Shown here: one piece after another, positions 6,078-8,393 of the stretch
How positions within the stretch are numbered: position 1 is the stretch's first letter
How the letters are laid out: each line of letters opens with the position of its first letter
Assembly: GCA_029974875.1 (NCBI GenBank)
Contig: JARKQP010000184.1
Span: forward strand, 1 to 8,393
Source: Mobilitalea sp.
GTDB lineage: Bacteria; Bacillota_A; Clostridia; Lachnospirales; Lachnospiraceae
Length of the DNA stretch: 8,393 bases
Reading direction: 5' to 3'
Made by a program: the position numbers and the translations under genes
Notes under the pieces: model-generated
What the model was told of the DNA's origin: nothing
What the model saw: only the letters and a program-made list of their open reading frames with translations
Databases searched by the model: none

Positions 6078-7220
6078 ATGGAGGATCAACGGCAACAGAA
6101 AGAATACAAAAAATTCAGGAGACCCTTAAGGCTGCATTTCTCACTTTCTTCCATCGCGGTGCTCTGCATTTCCTGTCTGTTCTCCTGCGCTCTTGTGGTA
6201 CTGGGTGTAAAACTGTTTTATAAGGGTACCTTATCGGTGGACGTCGTTGTCCTTCTATGCCTGCTGGTCTGCATCCTCTCCATGACCTTTGGCGGAATCG
6301 CCCTTTGGATTGGGGCAATACGTCTGACAAAGCCCATCGAGGAGGTAAGCCAGGCAGTAAAAAAGGTTGCGGAGGGCGATTTCTCCGTCCGGATACCCAG
6401 AAACACCTCCAGGCGGGGAGACTATCCCTATATGAATGAATTAGATGAGCTGGCAGAAAATTTTAATAAAATGTCTTCGGAATTAAACGGCATGGATTAT
6501 ATGCGCAAAGACTTTATGAGCAACGTGTCCCATGAGGTGAAGACCCCCGTTGCCGCCATTACCGGCTTTACGGAAATTTTGCTGGATGGGGGCCTTGAGG
6601 AGGAAGAGCGCCAGGAATATCTAAAGCTGGTAAACCAGGAATCGGTCCGGCTATCCAACCTATGTGAAAATATGCTCCGCATGTCACGGCTGGATCATCA
6701 GCAGATTGTGGTAAGAACCGATGAGGTCAGAATTGATGAACAAATCAGAAAGTGCATTATTATGCTGTCAGAAAAATGGGCCGACCATGAGCTCCAGTAT
6801 GAATTGCAGCTTAACCCGGCCACCATCGTAAGCGATGCCGACCTGCTGATGCAGGTTTGGACGAACTTGATTGATAACGCCATCAAATACTCCCCTCCCA
6901 ATGGCACTATACGGATTGACGAAGCCTGCCGGCACGATGAATTGGTTGTCCTGATCCAGGATGAAGGCATCGGCATCAGCGCCGGGAAGCTGGAAAAGAT
7001 CTTCGATAAATTCTACCAGTGCGAGGAATCCCACAAAAAGCAGGGGAACGGGCTTGGCCTTTCCATCGTAAAGCGGATCCTGGAGCTGTTAAACGGGAGC
7101 ATCACCTGTGAAAGCACGCCCTCCGTCGGCACCACCATGTCGGTCCGGATCCCCATTAATCCAGCTTCTTCTCAAAATGCTGGTAATCCTTCGGGTTCTT
7201 CCAGTCCCCGCCCCAAATAA
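6078..7220 (+). CDS. Membrane sensor histidine kinase with minimal extracellular loop
   Basis: A 380-residue kinase that autophosphorylates and passes phosphate to the regulator encoded just upstream. There are two membrane segments at about 22-46 and 56-81, separated by only about 10 residues (YKGTLSVD). Then a HAMP linker (about 82-138, TKPIEEVSQAVKKVAEGDF), the DHp helix with phosphoacceptor H152 in SHEVKTP, and the ATPase domain: N box NLIDNAIKYS (263-272), G1 DEGIGI (295-300), F box KIFDKFYQ and G2 GNGLGLS (323-329). The kinase fold ends at about residue 360 (TMSVRIP). The last 19 or so residues, rich in Ser, Pro, Asn and Gly, come from DNA that is antisense to the end of the M15 peptidase gene. 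With almost nothing outside the membrane, it probably senses within the membrane or through a partner protein. ATG at 6072 is a possible alternative start. Confidence 0.94.
   Translation: MEDQRQQKEYKKFRRPLRLHFSLSSIAVLCISCLFSCALVVLGVKLFYKGTLSVDVVVLLCLLVCILSMTFGGIALWIGAIRLTKPIEEVSQAVKKVAEGDFSVRIPRNTSRRGDYPYMNELDELAENFNKMSSELNGMDYMRKDFMSNVSHEVKTPVAAITGFTEILLDGGLEEEERQEYLKLVNQESVRLSNLCENMLRMSRLDHQQIVVRTDEVRIDEQIRKCIIMLSEKWADHELQYELQLNPATIVSDADLLMQVWTNLIDNAIKYSPPNGTIRIDEACRHDELVVLIQDEGIGISAGKLEKIFDKFYQCEESHKKQGNGLGLSIVKRILELLNGSITCESTPSVGTTMSVRIPINPASSQNAGNPSGSSSPRPK
7156..7220. other. Tail-to-tail overlap of kinase and peptidase genes
   Basis: The + strand kinase frame ends at 7220 and the minus-strand peptidase frame ends at 7156, so 65 bp are coding on both strands. 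On the peptidase strand this segment encodes the zinc ligand H342 region (WGGDW to the C-terminus) and is constrained. On the kinase strand it encodes a non-conserved tail. No terminator is seen between the two genes. Confidence 0.85.
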
Positions 7221-8202
7221 AGCCACGGCTGGTAAATGCCTGGTAACAGACATCACCCTTCCTGATAAAATATGGATTATCCAGGGTACGGTCGGCATAT
7301 TCAGCGCCTTCCTCCGGTGATATTACGGTTTTTCCATCGATTGGCCTGACATAGGGGTTATATAGTGGATTAATGTCAATTGCCAACCCATAGCTATGGT
7401 TTGACAGCCGTTTCGAGCCGTTATCAATGACCCGGTAACAAAAGGCCGAAGTATTATTTGCTGCCATCGAGGCATTGTCATCCGCATTGTATTCATCGAT
7501 CAGCACCATGCTCTCAATCGGATATTTTGCCTCATAAAGCTCCTTGAAAATATCAACCACATCTGCTGCAATCGCTTTATTTACAATCATTTCCCCTGAG
7601 TGGGACTCACCATCAAAGCCCCAATAAAGCACCTGCATATACCGGAGCTCGCTGTAAGGTACCTCACAATTGTCCGCATAGGATACCCCTGTGATCCTGT
7701 CCTTTATCTCCTGTGCCAGCTCTGTGTAATGAAACATACTTGCATCCTCCTGACTAATTGTGCCTGCCGCTGCCCCGGACTCCTGGACGGGTTTCTCTTC
7801 CGGTGGAATTTGCCCTGTGGGTACTGACGCCGGATTCACCCCTGATACAGGCGCTGATCCCTGGCTTTCCTGGTCTGACCTTGATGACTGATCTGGCTTT
7901 GATTCCTGCCCCGACCCTGATATCTGGTCTGGCTTTGATTCCTGGCCTGGCTCCGATTTCTGCCCTGACCCTGATATGGACGCTAACGCCGAACCGCCCC
8001 CTGATATGGGCGCCGCTGTCAGCTCCGAAGAATTCACGGTCTCCCGTGCCGGAACTGTAGTCACCTTCGCCCCATCATTTACCATCAGCCTCTCTGTTAG
8101 GAAAGGAAACAGGTTATTATATTGCAATATTTTAAATACAATCAGCAGCCCGGCTGCCAGAAGTACTACTATTACTATTACGTTAGTCCTCTTACGAAAC
8201 AT
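7156..8202 (-). CDS. Membrane-anchored M15 family wall peptidase (D-Ala-D-Ala carboxypeptidase-like)
   Basis: A 348-residue protein. Residues 7-28 are an N-terminal membrane anchor after a basic start (MFRKRTN). Residues 45-155 form a low-complexity Ser/Gly/Gln/Pro linker, which probably spans the cell wall. The catalytic domain (about 160-348) shows the M15 zinc site: H269 and D276 in SNHSYGLAIDINP and H342 in DYQHFE, with D339 as probable catalytic acid. WGGDW (330-334) is typical of the VanY/CwlK branch (Peptidase_M15_4 type). Expected activity is cutting peptidoglycan stem peptides, either at D-Ala-D-Ala or at L-Ala-D-Glu as in CwlK; the sequence does not decide. ATG at 8202 is the only good start, as an in-frame TGA lies at 8226-8224. 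Its ribosome binding site (AGGGGAAAG, 8223-8215) is rather distant. The 3' end overlaps the kinase gene by 65 bp. Confidence 0.9.
   Translation of the reverse strand: MFRKRTNVIVIVVLLAAGLLIVFKILQYNNLFPFLTERLMVNDGAKVTTVPARETVNSSELTAAPISGGGSALASISGSGQKSEPGQESKPDQISGSGQESKPDQSSRSDQESQGSAPVSGVNPASVPTGQIPPEEKPVQESGAAAGTISQEDASMFHYTELAQEIKDRITGVSYADNCEVPYSELRYMQVLYWGFDGESHSGEMIVNKAIAADVVDIFKELYEAKYPIESMVLIDEYNADDNASMAANNTSAFCYRVIDNGSKRLSNHSYGLAIDINPLYNPYVRPIDGKTVISPEEGAEYADRTLDNPYFIRKGDVCYQAFTSRGFIWGGDWKNPKDYQHFEKKLD
7870..7977 (-). repeat. Hexapeptide (18-nt) repeat in the peptidase linker
   Basis: Residues 76-111 of the M15 peptidase divide into six hexapeptides, each ending in Gln: ISGSGQ, KSEPGQ, ESKPDQ, ISGSGQ, ESKPDQ, SSRSDQ. 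ISGSGQ and ESKPDQ each occur twice exactly. The underlying DNA is an imperfect 18-nt tandem array, visible on the + strand as repeated TCTGGCTTTGATTCCTG. Such arrays change length by slippage and act as flexible spacers. Confidence 0.8.
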
Positions 8203-8256
8203 CCTGCACCAATTCTTTCCCCTTCAATCTTCCTATCCCATGTGCCCGCCCGGATC

Positions 8257-8391
8257 TTAATCCTCTTCGATTACATGGATCTCCAGGTAGTCAAAATCAA
8301 TCTGCTCAATAAAATTATCCTTCGTAAACCTGGTTTTATCATGCTTTTTAAAATCCTCAACCGTTACATTTAACCAGATCGGTTTGGATAA
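8257..8391 (-). CDS. Unrecognised protein, C-terminal 44 residues (5' partial)
   Basis: A minus-strand frame enters from the right edge and ends at a TAA at 8257-8259. It encodes 44 residues with alternating charged and hydrophobic residues (VTVEDFKKHDKTRFTKDNF, then DFDYLEIHVIEED), an acidic C-terminus and no Cys or membrane segment. I do not recognise the family. It lies 54 nt upstream of the M15 peptidase in the same direction with no terminator between, so the two are probably co-transcribed. Support is limited to the open frame, its protein-like composition and the operon-like spacing. Confidence 0.5.
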   Translation of the reverse strand, partial: LSKPIWLNVTVEDFKKHDKTRFTKDNFIEQIDFDYLEIHVIEED

Positions 8392-8393
8392 AT

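Noticed and set aside
7758..8060. A + strand open frame of 100 codons with a Leu/Ile/Pro-rich repeat
   Set aside because: It is the antisense shadow of the repetitive linker of the M15 peptidase and has no ribosome binding site.
5387..8202. A vancomycin-resistance type VanR-VanS-VanY cluster
   Set aside because: Although a regulator, a kinase and a VanY-like peptidase are adjacent, there is no VanH, ligase or VanX gene in the window, and the peptidase faces the kinase on the opposite strand.

Overview
The window looks like ordinary chromosome from a Gram-positive anaerobe of the Clostridia, most probably Lachnospiraceae. The grounds are the Gly-rich ends of the YbaB protein, a gram-positive-style DnaX, strong GGAGG-type ribosome binding sites, a flavodoxin/radical-SAM pair and a short-loop two-component kinase. 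The family-level assignment is inference from protein style, not from a search. No rRNA, tRNA, insertion sequence, CRISPR array or phage gene is visible.

Left part (1-3584): the 3' end of an unrecognised + strand gene (to 191) converges on a minus-strand operon, with a bidirectional terminator-like hairpin (268-313) between them. Read in its own direction, the operon starts at a good sigma-A-type promoter (3584-3556) and encodes an HD-GYP protein with a degenerate receiver domain, dnaX (clamp-loader tau subunit) 3 nt later, and, after a 195-nt gap, ybaB. The gap holds a possible small ORF. recR, the usual third gene after dnaX-ybaB, is absent from this place.

Middle (3585-5386): an AT-rich 243-nt intergenic region carries two palindromes. 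It is followed by a + strand pair of a small flavodoxin and a radical SAM protein with a short C-terminal Cys-containing domain, 3 nt apart. A hairpin terminator follows. The flavodoxin is probably the electron donor for the radical SAM enzyme; the substrate cannot be read from the sequence.

Right part (5387-8393): a + strand OmpR-type response regulator and a histidine kinase with two membrane segments but almost no extracellular loop. The kinase gene runs 65 bp into the 3' end of a minus-strand gene for a membrane-anchored M15-family (D-Ala-D-Ala carboxypeptidase-like) wall peptidase, whose linker contains a hexapeptide repeat. The C-terminal end of an unrecognised minus-strand gene enters from the right edge, 53 nt upstream of the peptidase.

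I see no clear, entirely new multi-gene system. The most noteworthy points are the coupling of a degenerate-receiver HD-GYP protein to dnaX, the flavodoxin/radical SAM pair of unknown substrate, the possible small protein between dnaX and ybaB, and the tail-to-tail overlap of sensor kinase and wall peptidase.
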